Shown here: in pieces, positions 1 to 11,755 of the stretch | Layout of the letters: every line of letters begins with the position of its first letter | How positions within the stretch are numbered: position 1 is the first letter of the stretch | Assembly (NCBI GenBank): GCA_024803745.1 | Contig: JANJXV010000152.1 | Location: forward strand, 1,539,501-1,603,500 | Direction of reading: 5' to 3' | Length of the DNA stretch: 64,000 bases | DNA from: Megascapheus bottae | Taxonomy: Eukaryota; Chordata; Mammalia; Rodentia; Geomyidae | The notes under the pieces: model-generated | Seen by the model: only the letters and a program-made list of their open reading frames with translations | What the model was told of the DNA's origin: nothing | Databases searched by the model: none | Made by a program: the position numbers and the translations under genes

Positions 1-215
1 AGCTTTATATGCCTGCCCGGGATTTAGTTAGCCCTGTACTTGTCTTGTTAGCTCCACATTGGAAAACCATAGAGTTGACTTCCTTCTCTCCTTCCATCGC
101 TACAGATCCATGCACCATAACTGGGAGGAAGATGAGCAAGTAAAGAAGTAAGCAGGGTTACACAGAAATAGAATATCTGTCATGTAAAACTGGGTATATT
201 TTTTATTGGTCATGA

Positions 216-432
216 GATTTTAAACTCTGGGCCTGGGTGGTGTCACTGAGCTCTTCAGCTAAAGGCTTTCACTCTATCCCTTGAACCATAGCACAAATTC
301 CGTTTTTTCTGGTGGTTAATTGGGGATAAGATTCCCACAGTCTTTTTTGCCTGAGCTGGCTTTGACCCCTTCCTCATATCTCAGCATCTTGAGTAGTTAG
401 ACTTGCAGGCATAAGCCACCATGCCCACCTAA
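216..432 (-). repeat. B1-headed/ID-tailed SINE, antisense
   Basis: Antisense copy: ID-like tail ('gggcctgggtggtgtcactgag') first, 7SL/B1-like head ('ggcataagccaccatgccc') last. Nearly full length, old by its divergence. Confidence 0.85.
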
Positions 433-552
433 AAACTGGGTATTTTTGAGGCACCTAATCAAAGCACAATCTTCTTGTTTGCACATCACTTGTGATTTCC
501 ACCAGGTCTTGAGGTTGGGACTTCAGTGGATGTTACATAACACAGTTGTAGG

Positions 553-752
553 CCCCCCGGGGTTTGGCCTATTAGTAGAGTGCTAGGGTAGCATGCACGG
601 AGTTCCAGGTTGATTGCTCAGTACCACAAATATAGAAGAAAAAACACATGCTGGTTGTAGTGCTATGGCTCAAGTGACAGAGTGCTAGCTTTGAGGAAAA
701 AGCCCAAGGACAGCGACCAGGCCCTAAGTTCAAGCCCCATGACCACAAAAAA
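553..752 (+). repeat. Dimeric ID-type SINE
   Basis: Both tRNA-like units are present ('ggcctattagtagagtgc' and 'gacagagtgctagc'), ending in a short A-run. The open frame beginning at 682 starts inside this element. Confidence 0.9.
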
Positions 753-774
753 AATACATAACAGAGTTGTGAGT

Positions 775-1239
775 GTGATTGGGAGTGTGGACACTCATGG
801 ATTACAGCTAGGGCTGTGTGCAGAAAGTCAGATCCTGTGGGGAAACAACCTTCTCACTACCTATGACATTGAGTATTTTAGAGGATTGTTTCTCAGAAGA
901 TTCTGGAATCGAGGTGTAAACCTCATCCTGTTCTCCGATGTCTCTTTCCTCCTCCCAGCATACAAGTGCACATCTCTGCAGGACAGCCACAGCATTAGAG
1001 TCCTAAAAGAAATGGGCTTTGGTAGAAGGCTCAGGATGGAGAGAAAAGGCTCTCACTTTCCTTGTCCCCAATGTGCCCGCAGCATTATATGTTCCATCTT
1101 AACGATGTGGATGGACTTCTACCGCAGTGATTTCTATGAGTGCAAGAACTGCCACACCCTGACAAAATTCAAGCTCTCTATAAGGCTCCGTATGCCAACC
1201 TCAGAGCTGCTCTTCCACTTACACATCCCTTTTGAGTAG
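775..1239 (+). other. Unidentified open segment with paired cysteines, possible gene remnant
   Basis: Non-repetitive sequence directly after a SINE stays open for about 150 codons. The encoded segment is not low-complexity. It has two CxxC-like pairs about 30 residues apart (CPQC near 1065-1076 and CKNC near 1141-1152), as in a small zinc-binding module, followed by a basic stretch and a stop at 1237-1239. There is no start codon outside the upstream SINE. I do not recognise the family. The same strand carries a possible terminal exon at 1824-2131, so both may be remains of one gene. It could equally be chance. Confidence 0.3.
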
Positions 1240-1823
1240 GGGAAGAATGCATAACCAGTAAGACCAAAAAGAGAAGAAGTCCTAGTGTGGGCACCTCAGT
1301 GACTGTGAGTAGGAAACTCACCTGGTATAGGTACTGGTTGGCCCTTACTTCTCCCCAGCTTGGCAAATTGCCCTTTATGGTTAGTGTCAGCCAGGTAATG
1401 TCTGTTCTCTGTTTGAAATGACTCAGGAATAAGCACTCATTAGAAAGACCCTACATCTCCTCAGTATTCAGTCCAAACTCCAATTCTACAGCTTCCTCCA
1501 TTAGAGCCTCATGGAAGTTGAGTGACACTTCAGCTTGCAGAGTTCACTCTTAGAATGCTGTACCTATTTTCATTCTTAGGTTTGGTAGAAGAGCTTCTCC
1601 TGAACTCCAGATGAAAAACCCACCGGTGGAACTGGTGACTGATGGAGATGGAGAGTCATCACTGCACTCCAGAAAGCATGGGCTTCCTGTAGAAAACACC
1701 TAACTGGTTTGCAGTCCTGTGGATATAGTTTGTGCTCTGAACCCCACATGTGACACAGTTGAACATGCAGACACTCTGGAGGAAGAAAAAAGGAGGCACA
1801 TTTCCTTCCCTTTGCTTTCACAG

Positions 1824-2131
1824 TGCACCCAGAGTCAGTCCACGTGAGTCAGAGCCACACTCCACTTACTGTGCAGGCTAAAGGGCCACCGGCTGTGCTC
1901 ATGGAAAGTGTTCCCAGCTTATGTGTGGTTGAAGCAGTAAGTGCAGTCTCAATACTGTATTCACTGGAGGAAAACGAAACAATCCTCACAGAATATCCAG
2001 ACCCATCTGTCTCACCCCAGGAGAAGCAATCTCCAGTCGACAATCTAGTACCTGCCCCACTCTTCACTCAGAAGGAAGGTTCTTATGAGGAGGCGTACCC
2101 TTCTGAGGACTCTGAGGTAATTACTGCCTGA
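1824..2131 (+). CDS. Possible terminal coding exon of an unknown gene
   Basis: A pyrimidine-rich tract ends in CAG at 1821-1823, a good splice acceptor, and is followed by about 100 open codons to a TGA at 2129-2131. The peptide is acidic and Ser/Pro/Glu-rich with no membrane segment, resembling an unstructured C-terminal tail. An ATTAAA at 2249-2254 lies about 120 bases beyond the stop and would serve as polyadenylation signal. Another acceptor-like site ends at 1579. The combination looks like a 3'-terminal exon but no homolog is recognised, and upstream exons are not proven. Confidence 0.35.
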
Positions 2132-2248
2132 AGGCAACTTGAAGACCAGTCTGGATTTAGAGATTCCCCGCCCCCTTCCTAAAAAGACATCTCTTTACCT
2201 TTCTCTTATGATTGGTGTCAAGTGTTCATTGTGTTTACTTTTCTAACT

Positions 2249-2254
2249 ATTAAA
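2249..2254 (+). promoter_or_regulatory. Possible polyadenylation signal ATTAAA
   Basis: ATTAAA is followed within 25 bases by a T/G-rich stretch. It is meaningful only if the exon ending at 2131 is real. Confidence 0.3.
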
Positions 2255-2270
2255 CTCTCATTGTTAATAT

Positions 2271-2660
2271 TATGGTGTACAGTTCTTCTGTCATCATTAT
2301 ACTCTGTTTTACTTTCCACCTACAATGTGAGCTCCCAGACACATAGGTCATAGGTGTGGTAAAAACCACACTGGCCTGCACCTGTACAAGAAAATCTTAC
2401 TGGATATACAGGGAACAATGAAATGCATGGATTCACCAGGAATCCAGGCCAGGCCTCCATGGAGAGACAGGTCAGCTACCAAAGCTAAAGGACAGAGCAG
2501 ATGAGATGCCTAGAAAGGTATTCTATCAATTGGGAGAAGTGCCAGAGTAACTGAAGTAATATGTTGGACTCTGTTGTGAGTTTGTCTGTTTATATATCCA
2601 TTGTGCTTTGTAAAAATATTTAAGAAAATTAAAACTCCACAACAGCATCAAAATTCTACT
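2271..2660. other. Unannotated AT-rich stretch
   Basis: No gene, repeat family or splice-bounded frame recognised here. Confidence 0.5.
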
Positions 2661-2862
2661 TTGGCCTTGAGTGTAGCCTAATCGTAGAGTGCTCACCTGG
2701 TATACAAGAAGCCATTAATTCAATTCCTAGGCACTACATACACAGAAAAAGCCAGATGAGGCTGTGTGCCTCAAGTGTCAGAATGGTAGCCATGAACAAA
2801 AAGTGGCCAAGGACAGTTCCTCTTCCCTCAGTTCAAGTCCCAGGACTAGCCAAACAAGAAAT
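2661..2862 (+). repeat. Dimeric ID-type SINE
   Basis: 'gtgtagcctaatcgtagagtgc' head and 'gttcaagtcccaggactagcc' end. Diverged copy. Confidence 0.85.
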
Positions 2863-2987
2863 CATACCATTTTCCACACATTTTGAAATAGATCTGATTT
2901 ATCTAACCCTACTTTCTTTTTCTTGTTCCAAGAAGCCAAAATCCTGGCCTCCAACCTTACTATTTTTAATCATTTATTTTTTTTTAT

Positions 2988-3176
2988 TTTTTCCAGTCCT
3001 GGGCTTGAGCTCAGGGCCTGAGCACTGTCCTTGGACTTTCTCAAGGCTGGAGCTCTACCTCTTGAGCCTCAGCACCACTTCTGGCTTTTTTCTATGTATG
3101 TGGTACTGAGGAATCGAACCCGGGTCTTCATGCGTTCTAGGCAAGCACTTTAACCACTAGGCAAAACTCCCGGCCC
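2988..3176 (-). repeat. Dimeric ID-type SINE, antisense
   Basis: Starts 'ccagtcctgggcttgagctc', contains 'gaatcgaacccgggtcttc' (B box complement) and ends 'ggcaaaactcccggcc'. Preceded by a T-run, the A-tail on the other strand. Confidence 0.9.
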
Positions 3177-3478
3177 TCATTTAATTTGTTTTACATGATC
3201 ACATTTCATACTGTCTGTATTAATACCATAAACAGTATGCTTAGTGTAATAATGGTAAAGTCAAAACTTAAGTAATTAATAACAAAATTCTTTTTATTTT
3301 TATTAGTTTTATAGCATTAGTACAATTTTTTGAGGAAAGATACCTTGAATGTGTACTTTAGAGTTCAAGTAATCCATTTTGATAAATGATACCAGCATAT
3401 ATCATTTATTTCAACACGTTTCAAAATAGGGTTTTCAATAATGAAAATATAAATATATTTGTTGGAAATGAACTTTAT

Positions 3479-3612
3479 GACTTTAGGAGAAGGGAAAGAG
3501 AGAGAAATGGAGGGGGGTAACAGTGTTTCCAAGATATATACTCATTACATATATAACAGCAATCTCTCTGTATATCACCTGGACAACAAAATCAAAAAAG
3601 TATAAAAATTTT
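3479..3612 (+). repeat. Old LINE 3' tail fragment
   Basis: Resembles 6601-6840, 40200-40455 and 40570-40795: purine-rich 'gggaaagagagagaaatgga', then 'actcattacatatataac' and an A-rich end. Probably the 3' end of an older L1 subfamily. Confidence 0.5.
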
Positions 3613-3640
3613 AAAAGTCTACTTTGGGGAGAATTTTTTT

Positions 3641-3834
3641 GCCAGTCTGGGGCTTAGACTCAGGGCCTGAGCGCTGTCCTTGTTTTTTTTTTGTTGCTTT
3701 CTTATGGCTAGAGCTCTAGCACATGTGCAACAGCACCACTTTTGTCTTTTCTATGTATGTTGTGCTGAGGAATTGAACCTGGGTCTATGTTCATGCTATG
3801 CAAGAACTCTTCCACTAGGCTAAACTCACAGCTC
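3641..3834 (-). repeat. Dimeric ID-type SINE, antisense
   Basis: 'gccagtctggggcttagac' to 'ctaaactcacagctcc'. It carries an extra T-run near 3682. Confidence 0.85.
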
Positions 3835-3883
3835 CAGTGGGAAGGAAGTTTTTGACATAGTATGTAGGACATATGTACACTAA

Positions 3884-4985
3884 AAAGGAAAAGCCATCAA
3901 AAATGTCTCCAAAACAAATCTTCAACAGCTATCACATTAAAAGGTGGGTTAAATACAAACGAGTATTCTCTGAAGAAAAAATTAAAATGGGCTTTAGACA
4001 CATGAAGAAATGCTCCATATCTCTAGCAACAAAAGAAATGAAAATCCAAACAACTTTGAGATTCCACCTCACTCCAGTCAGAATGGCCATTATCAAGAAA
4101 TCTAATAAGAGATGCTGGCAGGGATGTGAACAGGGAGGATCACTACTACACTGTTGGTGGGATTGTAAACTTGTTCAACCACTAGGGAAAGCAGTGTGGT
4201 TATTCCTCAAAGGACTAAACATAGAGCTCCCCTATGACCCAGTAATTCCACTACTTGGCATCTACCCAATTGTCCAGAAACAAGGACATACTAAAGCCAC
4301 TAGCACAATGATGCTCACTGCAGCACTATTTATCATAGCAAAGATATGGAACCAACCCAGATGCCACTCAGTAGATGACTGAATCAAGATGTGGTACTTA
4401 TACACAATGGAATTATATGCTGCCATCAGAAAGAATGACATCACTGCATTTTTGAGGAAGTAGAAGACTTGGAAAAAGTCATATTAAGTGAAGTAAGCCA
4501 GACCCAAAGGAACATAAGCTCAATGGTTTCCCACATTTGTAATAATTAGTACACATCTAGGACTCTCCTAGCAGAGGATTACAATAACTCAAAAACCTAG
4601 GTATATAAGGTCATATAGGATGAGACTAAATGAAAGGATATCTAGGATATGGGAAAAAGAGCTATATCTTGAGTCGTCGTTGTTCTTAATCTTGTGTGAT
4701 TGTTGTCCTTAATCTACTATGTTATTTCTCATCTCATTTTTTGCCCTTTGGTAAATCTCATATTGTTACTGTATCTGACTTTGTTACCCGGCAAATTGTA
4801 TATATGTTATTTGTTTAATTGAAATAAGAAAGGGAAGGTGGAAAACAAGATGATTGGGAAGGCGTGGGGAGGAGGAACTGGGGACAAAACCATGAGGAGG
4901 GGTATCAATGTGTAAGAAGTAATGCAACCCACTACCTGTAAATGTAATTGTAACTCCTCTATACATTACCGTAACAATAAAAAAG
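3884..4985 (+). repeat. L1 3' fragment (end of ORF2 plus 3'UTR)
   Basis: Open L1 ORF2 C-terminal frame to a TGA at 4380, with recognisable HMKKCSISL, ELPYDPVIPLLGIYP and WNQPRCHSVDD segments. The A/G-rich 3'UTR follows ('gatgattgggaaggcgtgg'), ending in AATAAAAAAG. 5'-truncated. Confidence 0.9.
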
Positions 4986-5019
4986 AGACTACAAAAAATA
5001 TCTGTAGAAAATGAGACTG

Positions 5020-5556
5020 GATGATGGAAACAACCAGATGCCCTACTACAGATGAGTAGATACAAAAAATGTAATACACACACACACACACACTCACACA
5101 CACACAATAGAATTCTTCATAGCCAACAGACAAGATAAAATAATGGGATTCTCAGGGAAGTGGATGAAATTAGAGCAAATCATGTTGAGTGAGATAAGTC
5201 AGGACCAAAGCAACAAAAGGCACATAGTATCCTCAATATATGGATATTAGGTTCAAACAGTACAAGAGGGATGACTCAATAGTTGGGTACCCAAATTTAT
5301 TGACATAGTCTTGCAGATATAAACATAACTACATAGACATAAAAATCTGATTGACTATATACTCTATATACATGTGTTTTATTACGTAGTTTAATATGTA
5401 TTTATGACATAAGAAGACTCAGCTTAATTTTAACTATATTCTAAAATGTATGTGCCAGTGATTGTAAATAGATTCCATTCTTCAATACTTGTTTGTTGAA
5501 CATGATATTTGAAATATGATGTGAAAATCAATGTTAATAAAATCTTTAAAAAAAAG
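5020..5556 (+). repeat. Older L1 3' fragment with CA/CT microsatellite
   Basis: Contains 'ggaaacaaccagatgcccta', 'gaattcttcatagccaac' and 'tgagtgagataagtcagg', diagnostic for an L1 ORF2 3' end of another, more diverged subfamily. It is interrupted by (CA)n at 5076-5105 and ends 'aataaaatctttaaaaaaaa'. Confidence 0.75.
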
Positions 5557-5955
5557 AGGCTGGAGGTAAAGACCATTATTGGATTTGCTCTAAGTGGTAC
5601 AGAACGTTTCTTAATGAATCAAGGGGTTTTATAACAACTGTTTAGTATTCTTGAGTGTTCTACAATCAATAATACTTGTGGAAAGATGATATAGCTGACT
5701 GTGTAGATGGTATGAAGACATTACTGGCCTAAATGTAGGATACATCATTTGTAAGTGGCTGTTAGCTGTCCAGATTCTACTGGAGTATGTGAAATGAATT
5801 TATTAAGCATAAAGCAGGCTCTTAGTCAGATGTGGATCAAGATTATGTAGTTCCATGAGATAAATGAGGAAAGATTAGGAAAACTCTGCTCAGATATCTA
5901 GATACACTTTCTAAACTGAGGTATCCAGTATCTGGGTTCTTTTTTTTTGTTTAGG
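5557..5955. other. Unannotated stretch
   Basis: Nothing recognised on either strand. Confidence 0.5.
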
Positions 5956-5959
5956 TTTT

Positions 5960-6180
5960 TTTTATCATTCTTGGGAGCTTGAATTTTGGACCTGGGCAAA
6001 GTCTCTGAGCTCTTTTTGCTCAAGGCTATTGCTGTGCTAGTTTTAGCCACAGCTCCACTTAGTTTTCTGGTGGATAGGTGGAGAGAAGAATATTACACTT
6101 TTTTATGCCTGCAATGGCTTTGTACCACCATCTCCCTGGCTAGCTAGAATGACAATTGTGACCCTTCAGCGCCTGGCTAG
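5960..6180 (-). repeat. B1-headed/ID-tailed SINE, antisense
   Basis: 'gaattttggacctgggcaaagtc' and 'ccacagctccacttag' match the antisense ID-like tail. The head end is degraded. Confidence 0.75.
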
Positions 6181-6274
6181 TGATTTTTTGAAAACTGTAC
6201 TTTTTTCCAAATCACATAACTGGTTCCTAGAAAAGTTTTGAAGCCTGAGTTAAATGTGACAATCAAAGAGTTTC

Positions 6275-6429
6275 ATCAGTTTGAGACACTCTGTGCTCAA
6301 TGTTAGCAATCTACCACTTGAGCCACAGTGGCACTTCCAGCTTTTCTGTTTATGTGGTGCTCAGGAATGAAATCTAGGGTTTCATACACGCTAGGCAAGC
6401 ACTCTATTTCTGTGCTACATTTTCAGCCC
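6275..6429 (-). repeat. ID-type SINE, antisense, partial
   Basis: 'accacttgagccacagtggc' through 'gctaggcaagcactctatt'. The second unit is truncated. Confidence 0.8.
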
Positions 6430-6600
6430 AAGGTTTTTTTTGTTTTGTTTTGTTTTTGATGTTGTTGCTTCTAAGGTACTGTATGATGTTCTTTCTTTTT
6501 TTATTTTTTACCTCTTTTGTTCTTTTTCCCTTTAGTTTTATCCTCTGTAGTCACTGTGATTGATTTGGGTACCCTGTGTCTTTTATATAGGTTTATCTGA

Positions 6601-6840
6601 TTTAGGGAAGGGAAAGTGTATAATGAATTGGTAAAAACAAAGAATGAAGGGTGAACCAAGTCAGAAGTGATACAAGACACTGAATGGAAATGAACTGTAC
6701 AACCTGTACTCCCTCAGTAGTAGCCTGAGGGTTGGAAAACAGAGAAAAATGAGGGAGGGGGTAACAATCTTCTCAAGACATGTACTCATTGCTTATGTAA
6801 TTGTATACCAACTATATATCAACTTATCAAAAAATTAACT
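6601..6840 (+). repeat. Old LINE 3' tail fragment
   Basis: 'agaatgaagggtgaaccaag' and 'gaactgtacaacctgtactc' recur at 40260-40330 and 40588-40660. It ends in an A/T-rich tail. Confidence 0.55.
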
Positions 6841-6854
6841 TAAAAAATAATTTA

Positions 6855-7082
6855 GCCTGTCATGGTAGCTCACACCAGGAATCGTAGCTACTCAGAAGGC
6901 TGAGATCTGAGGATAACAGCTCAAAGTCAGCCTTGGCACTGAAATTCATGAGACTCTTATTTCCAATTAACCACTAGAAAACCAGATGTGTCCCTATGGC
7001 TCAAGGGGTAGGGTGGTAGCCTTGAGCTGAAGAGCTCAGGGACAACACCCAGGCCCAGACCCAGGGTTCAAGTTTCACGGCT

Positions 7083-7086
<4 letters not shown>
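6855..7086 (+). repeat. B1-headed/ID-tailed SINE
   Basis: Full-length: 'gcctgtcatggtagctcac' head and 'cccagggttcaagtttcac' tail. Confidence 0.9.

Positions 7087-7129
<43 letters not shown>
7085..7129. repeat. (TA)n microsatellite at a SINE tail
   Basis: About 22 uninterrupted TA units directly abut the SINE 3' end. Confidence 0.95.
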
Positions 7130-7131
<2 letters not shown>

Positions 7132-7138
7132 TGATAAG

Positions 7139-7372
7139 AGCCAGTCTCTGGGGGCTCACACTTGGAATCCTATCTACACAGGAGACTGATGTATCAGGAT
7201 CAGGTTTGAATCCAGCCCAAACAAATTCCATGAGATTCTGATTTACAGTTAACTACCAAAAATCTGGAAGTGGAGATGTGGATCAAGTGGTAGAACACTA
7301 GCCATAAGCAAAAAAAAAAACATTCAAGGACAGTTCCCAGGCCCTGGGTTCAAGTCCTAAGACTGGCATAAA
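7139..7372 (+). repeat. B1-headed/ID-tailed SINE
   Basis: 'gagccagtctctgggggctcac' head and 'gttcaagtcctaagactggc' end. A diverged copy only nine bases after the (TA)n of the previous one. Confidence 0.85.
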
Positions 7373-8090
7373 ACAAACAAAATGTGATGCTGAGTCCTAC
7401 ATCATTTGGTGTTTTAGTTCAATATACTTGATATGAGCCTTAGAAATGATATCCCTAGCAAATGCTCTCCCCTGAAATTCTGCTTCATACTTCATTCCTA
7501 GAATTTCAGCGTCGTTATTATCTCCTCCCACATAGCATAGCAGTCTAGTACTGAAAATTTGAAGAAATCATTTTAGTAATCCTAAGAAATCTGATTATTA
7601 TCTCCACACACATTAAATCAGTAGAAGCCACGATCCTCTATTACCTGAATGTATTTAATACCTTCTTGAGTTAATGATCCTTAAAGAGTAAAACCTATGG
7701 AATACTTATGAAACTAACAGTCACCGTTCGTCTACCTAATATTGTAACCTAAGTTTATAACGCAGGGACTATTCTGAAGTGTGGAGATGATAGCTTCTAA
7801 CTCTAACATTCTCATGAAGTAGGGTTTTACAGAATCAGGTTGCTTGCTTTGGAAAGCAAAGGCAATGATAAATGATATAAGTAAGTTGCCCAACATATCA
7901 GAAGGAAAATACTACTGGCTTTAAATCACCTTCATTCATCCAGTGCTGGTGAAACAAATAGTAACAGTTCCAGAAGCTAAGAAGCATTATACAAATCACT
8001 TTATCATGATGCACAAACAGCCAACTTAGATCAATCTTCCAAGAAAGAAAAAGGAACAAATGAGAAGCAATTAAGGTTTTCAAAACGAAC
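7373..8090. other. Unannotated stretch
   Basis: No recognisable repeat or gene. Frames here are short and lack start, splice or composition support. Confidence 0.5.
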
Positions 8091-8185
8091 CAGCTGGTGG
8101 TGGTAGCTCACACTTGTAATCCTAGCTACTCAAGGCCTGAAATCAGAAGATTTGGATTCAAACTCTGTCTGGGATGAAAATCTTC
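8091..8185 (+). repeat. B1-headed SINE, head only
   Basis: 'ggtggtagctcacacttgtaatcctagctac' type head (matches in short blocks) ending after the 'ggattcaaactctgtctggg' region. ID-like tail absent. Confidence 0.75.
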
Positions 8186-8519
8186 CTGTCTGAAACATCA
8201 ACTCTGTGCCCACAACCCAGCTGATGCAATCTGCCAACCAAGTTCCAAACACCTAAGACCATCTCCTATCTGAAATACTAGCAAATGTACTCACACATTA
8301 TTTACTCTTTTGGAGATAGTTGAAATATATATCAGATACATTTCCTTGGCTTCAGAGTGGAAGTGGAAATATGTACTCACTAGAAGCCCATCTGGTAAAT
8401 TATACAGTCAATCATCTTTCCTCACATCTTGTCAGTTAGATTGAACAATGAGTGTTTGGATCAGAAGAGATACATATGAACATACAGTTTGTAAAAGTAC
8501 TGTAATAATAGGTTCTCAA
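8186..8519. other. Unannotated stretch
   Basis: Nothing recognised. Confidence 0.5.
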
Positions 8520-8712
8520 GATGAGCCGAGATCTGAGGATTCCAGTTCAAAATCAGCCATGCAATAAATTCTGTAAGACTCTTACCTCAATTAACAAGCA
8601 AAAAAACCCAGAACGTTGAGTTGTGGTTAAATTTGCCAGAGGCCTAATCGTTGTATAAAAATTATAAGGGTTAGCATCCAGGCCATGAATCAAGCCCTGG
8701 CACTGGCTCACA
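8520..8712 (+). repeat. B1-headed/ID-tailed SINE, 5' truncated
   Basis: Begins at 'gccgagatctgaggattcc' and ends 'atcaagccctggcactggc'. Confidence 0.75.
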
Positions 8713-8922
8713 CACCCAAAAACAAACCCTGAGGACAATAGAGGATATGCACATGTTTGGAAGGGATGCAGATGTACGGGATGCTGATTTCATTTACCTA
8801 ACATTTAGTCTCAACCATTCTATACAGGGCAGAACTCTCTGTGAAAAGTCCTAAGTAAAAATGGTCCTCAAGATCAGCAGATACATACCCATTCCCCACT
8901 GCACATTTAAAATACAAACACA

Positions 8923-9084
8923 GGGCCAGGAATTTAGCCTAGTGGTAGAGTGCTTGCCTAGCTTGCATGAAGTCCCAGGTTCAATCCTTCTGTACTACAT
9001 TCAAACAGCCAGAAATGGTACTGTGGTTCAAGTGGTAGAGCTCTAGCCTTGAGAAAGCCTGATGACAATGCCCAGGACTGGGAG
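8923..9084 (+). repeat. Dimeric ID-type SINE
   Basis: 'gccaggaatttagcctagtgg' to 'gcccaggactggga'. A short deletion removes part of the second unit. Confidence 0.9.
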
Positions 9085-9111
9085 AAAAAACAAAACAAAC
9101 AAATGCTGTCA

Positions 9112-9310
9112 AGGGAGTTGATGTAGCTTAGTGGTAAAGTGCTTGACTTCCATGCAGGAGGCCCTGGGTTTCGATTCCTCAGTACCACATAAGGTACTCA
9201 CACACTTCCACTCTACCACTCTGTCAATAGGCCAACTCACACTGACAGTCTTAAGCAAAAAAAAATCTAATCTAATGCTCTAGGCCCTGAGTTCAATCCC
9301 TAGTCCTGGC
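9112..9310 (+). repeat. Dimeric ID-type SINE
   Basis: 'agcttagtggtaaagtgc', B box 'gggtttcgattcctc', end 'gagttcaatccctagtcc'. The middle is strongly diverged. Confidence 0.85.
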
Positions 9311-9451
9311 CCAATACCACCCCAGAAGCCAAAACTGCAAAAATACCAGAACAAAAATATGAAAATGTTATTACTTTTCAGCAAAATCCAATAAGACCAC
9401 ATAGTGTACAATTTAAGATTTGCTTAAAATGGTGGTAAACAAAAAAATAAT

Positions 9452-9645
9452 GGCCGGGAGTTTGGCCTAGTGGTACAGTGTTTGCCTAGCATGCATGAAG
9501 ACCCGGGATCGATTCCTCGGTTCCACATACATAGAAAAAACCCGGAAGTGGTGCTGAGGCTCAAGTGGTAGAGCTCTAGCCTTGAGAAAGTCCAAGGACA
9601 GTGCTAAGGCCCTGAGCTCAAGCCCAGGACTGGCAAAAAAAAGAA
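9452..9645 (+). repeat. Dimeric ID-type SINE, well conserved
   Basis: Both units are close to consensus ('ggccgggagtttggcctag', 'gagctctagccttgag', 'gcccaggactggc') with a mixed A-tail. Probably a younger copy. Confidence 0.95.
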
Positions 9646-9717
9646 AGAAAAAAAACCCACCCAAATTCAACTTGAGCTTATATGATGCAAGATACAGGCC
9701 ACCAAAATAATTTTCCC

Positions 9718-9948
9718 ATGCTGGGCATGGTGGTGCAACCCTACAATACTAGCTTCTCAGGAGGCTTTAATCTGAGGACTGTGGTTCAAGCCAGTCTGAG
9801 TAACACTTTCAGTAAGACTTTCATAGACTTTGTGAGACCATGAGCCACCTGAAACTGGAAGTGGTGTTGTGGCTCAATGAGTAAAGCGGTACTCTTTAAG
9901 AGCTCAGGAACAACACCCAGCTGCAGAGTTCGAGTCTCATGACTGTCA
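9718..9948 (+). repeat. B1-headed/ID-tailed SINE
   Basis: 'gctgggcatggtggtgcaac' head and 'gagttcgagtctcatgactg' tail. Confidence 0.9.
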
Positions 9949-9976
9949 AAAAAATTCCCCAGTAAAGAATGTTGCT

Positions 9977-10165
9977 GGGGCTGGGAGTTTGGCCTCCTGG
10001 GAGAGTGCTTGCATGGTATGCACAAAGACCTGGGTTGGATTCCTCAGTAACACATACATAGAAAATGAAGGAAATGGTGTGTGGCACAAGTGCTAGAGCG
10101 CTAGCCTTGAGAAAGTGCAAGAAGAGTGCTCAGGCCCTGAGTTCAAGCCCTAGACTGGAAAAGAA
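9977..10165 (+). repeat. Dimeric ID-type SINE
   Basis: 'ggctgggagtttggcctcc' to 'gccctagactgg', followed by an A-rich tail. The third SINE of this orientation within 0.7 kb. Confidence 0.9.
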
Positions 10166-10326
10166 AAACAAAACAAAAACAAGTCACCTCCTCAGTGTCA
10201 CTGAAAGACATCGCAAGTATGACAGCTTTTTCTCACATCAGAAAAAGTAGAAACATCCTGCAGCAAAGCTGTACTCAACTTGAACAGACTGTAATATTTA
10301 GTAATCTGCTAAAACTTCAAGTCATC

Positions 10327-10328
10327 TT

Positions 10329-10374
<46 letters not shown>

Positions 10375-10380
10375 TTTTTT
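10327..10380. repeat. (TTTC)n microsatellite
   Basis: About eleven TTTC units ending in a T-run. The open frames across it are low-complexity artefacts. Confidence 0.95.
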
Positions 10381-11755
10381 GCTGTTGACAGTAAACAGAA
10401 CATTCTGGAAGTATGGCTGCAAAAGAAGGGAAATGAGATAGTCAGAAAATGTGATTTTGCCACAAATTTTCCTACTTTAAATATTATACATATGCTGGAA
10501 AGGCATAAATTCTTCTTATGAGGGAATACTCTTTTGTGTCTCAAATAGAGCATTAAACTTCTCCACGAAAGGTGAATCCACAGTCCATTAGTTGGTAGAT
10601 AAATACTATAAAGGCAATTCATTTCCAGGTTAATATACAAACAGAATTAATTTTAAAATATTTTTCCACAAAAATAATTGAAACAGAAAGAATCCCCAAA
10701 TCTTCACTAAAAGTAGTTATGACTGAAATACACTTAGGGATGTGTGAACTATTTTTCTATTAATGTAAAGGTATCCTAGGGTTGCATTGAACATTTGTAC
10801 TCTACTCCATTCATTTACATATTTAAATACCATGTTATAACAATATTTCTCACCCAATGTTAATGCAGGAAAAAATAATAATAGTTGTCAAGTGGCACAT
10901 TTCACAGTATTCAAATACTCTGTTCGCTTGTGCAATGACTTGCAATCTGTCATTTAAACTTCTTGGGCAAAAGGGACATCAATAAAGAGGATATAAACCT
11001 GGTTTGAGAATTCCCTAATGCTCATGTTCTTAAACATTCATGTGACGAATTTGATCATCCTTTTAGAGACACAGGACCTAATACAGATGCCACAGCACCA
11101 ACAGCACAAAACAATACAACAAGAAAACACAGCAACACAAAACAAAAAACCCTTAGAGAAAAGGCAGAATTCAAAAACTAGTCACCAAAACCTCCTTAAT
11201 ATTTTATATATTTTATATGTCTAAGAAATTCATTGTTAGATTTTGAGAAATCTATATTGACCCAAGGATGGTGCCTTATATCTACTTAACAATCCTGTGA
11301 TTTTATTTCAGTGTATACATTAAGTGTACATGAGAGCAGTGGAAAAAAGACCAGGAATTTAGTTTAGTTGCTGCAAATACTTTTTTCCAACTCTGATAAG
11401 CGCTACACAGCCGAGGCAGGAAAGACAGGAAGAGGAAGATGTTTCCTTGACTTAAGCAATAATTGGTTCTGCTTCCACGTGGTACTCTCCTCCAATACTC
11501 TCAATCACTTGGCAATGTTTGAAGATTTAGAACAACTTTCAGGAAAGAAAATGAGCTGGCCTGAGGAATATGCCAGAGCCTAATTTTAGCCAGGACACGA
11601 AGTCATGGTTTCGAGTGCAGGTACCTTTTCCACCATACTCTTCTGTTCTTCACAAATTACAATTTCTCCATTAGAATTATGAGCCTGTTTTACGTCACTT
11701 CAAATGAGACTGACTAAACTTGGATTTTAAAACAATTGATAAAATAAAATTTAGG
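10381..11755. other. Unannotated stretch
   Basis: No repeat family recognised. One 70-codon plus-strand frame ending at 11583 is non-repetitive but has no recognisable domain, splice or polyadenylation context, so it is not called a gene. Confidence 0.5.
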
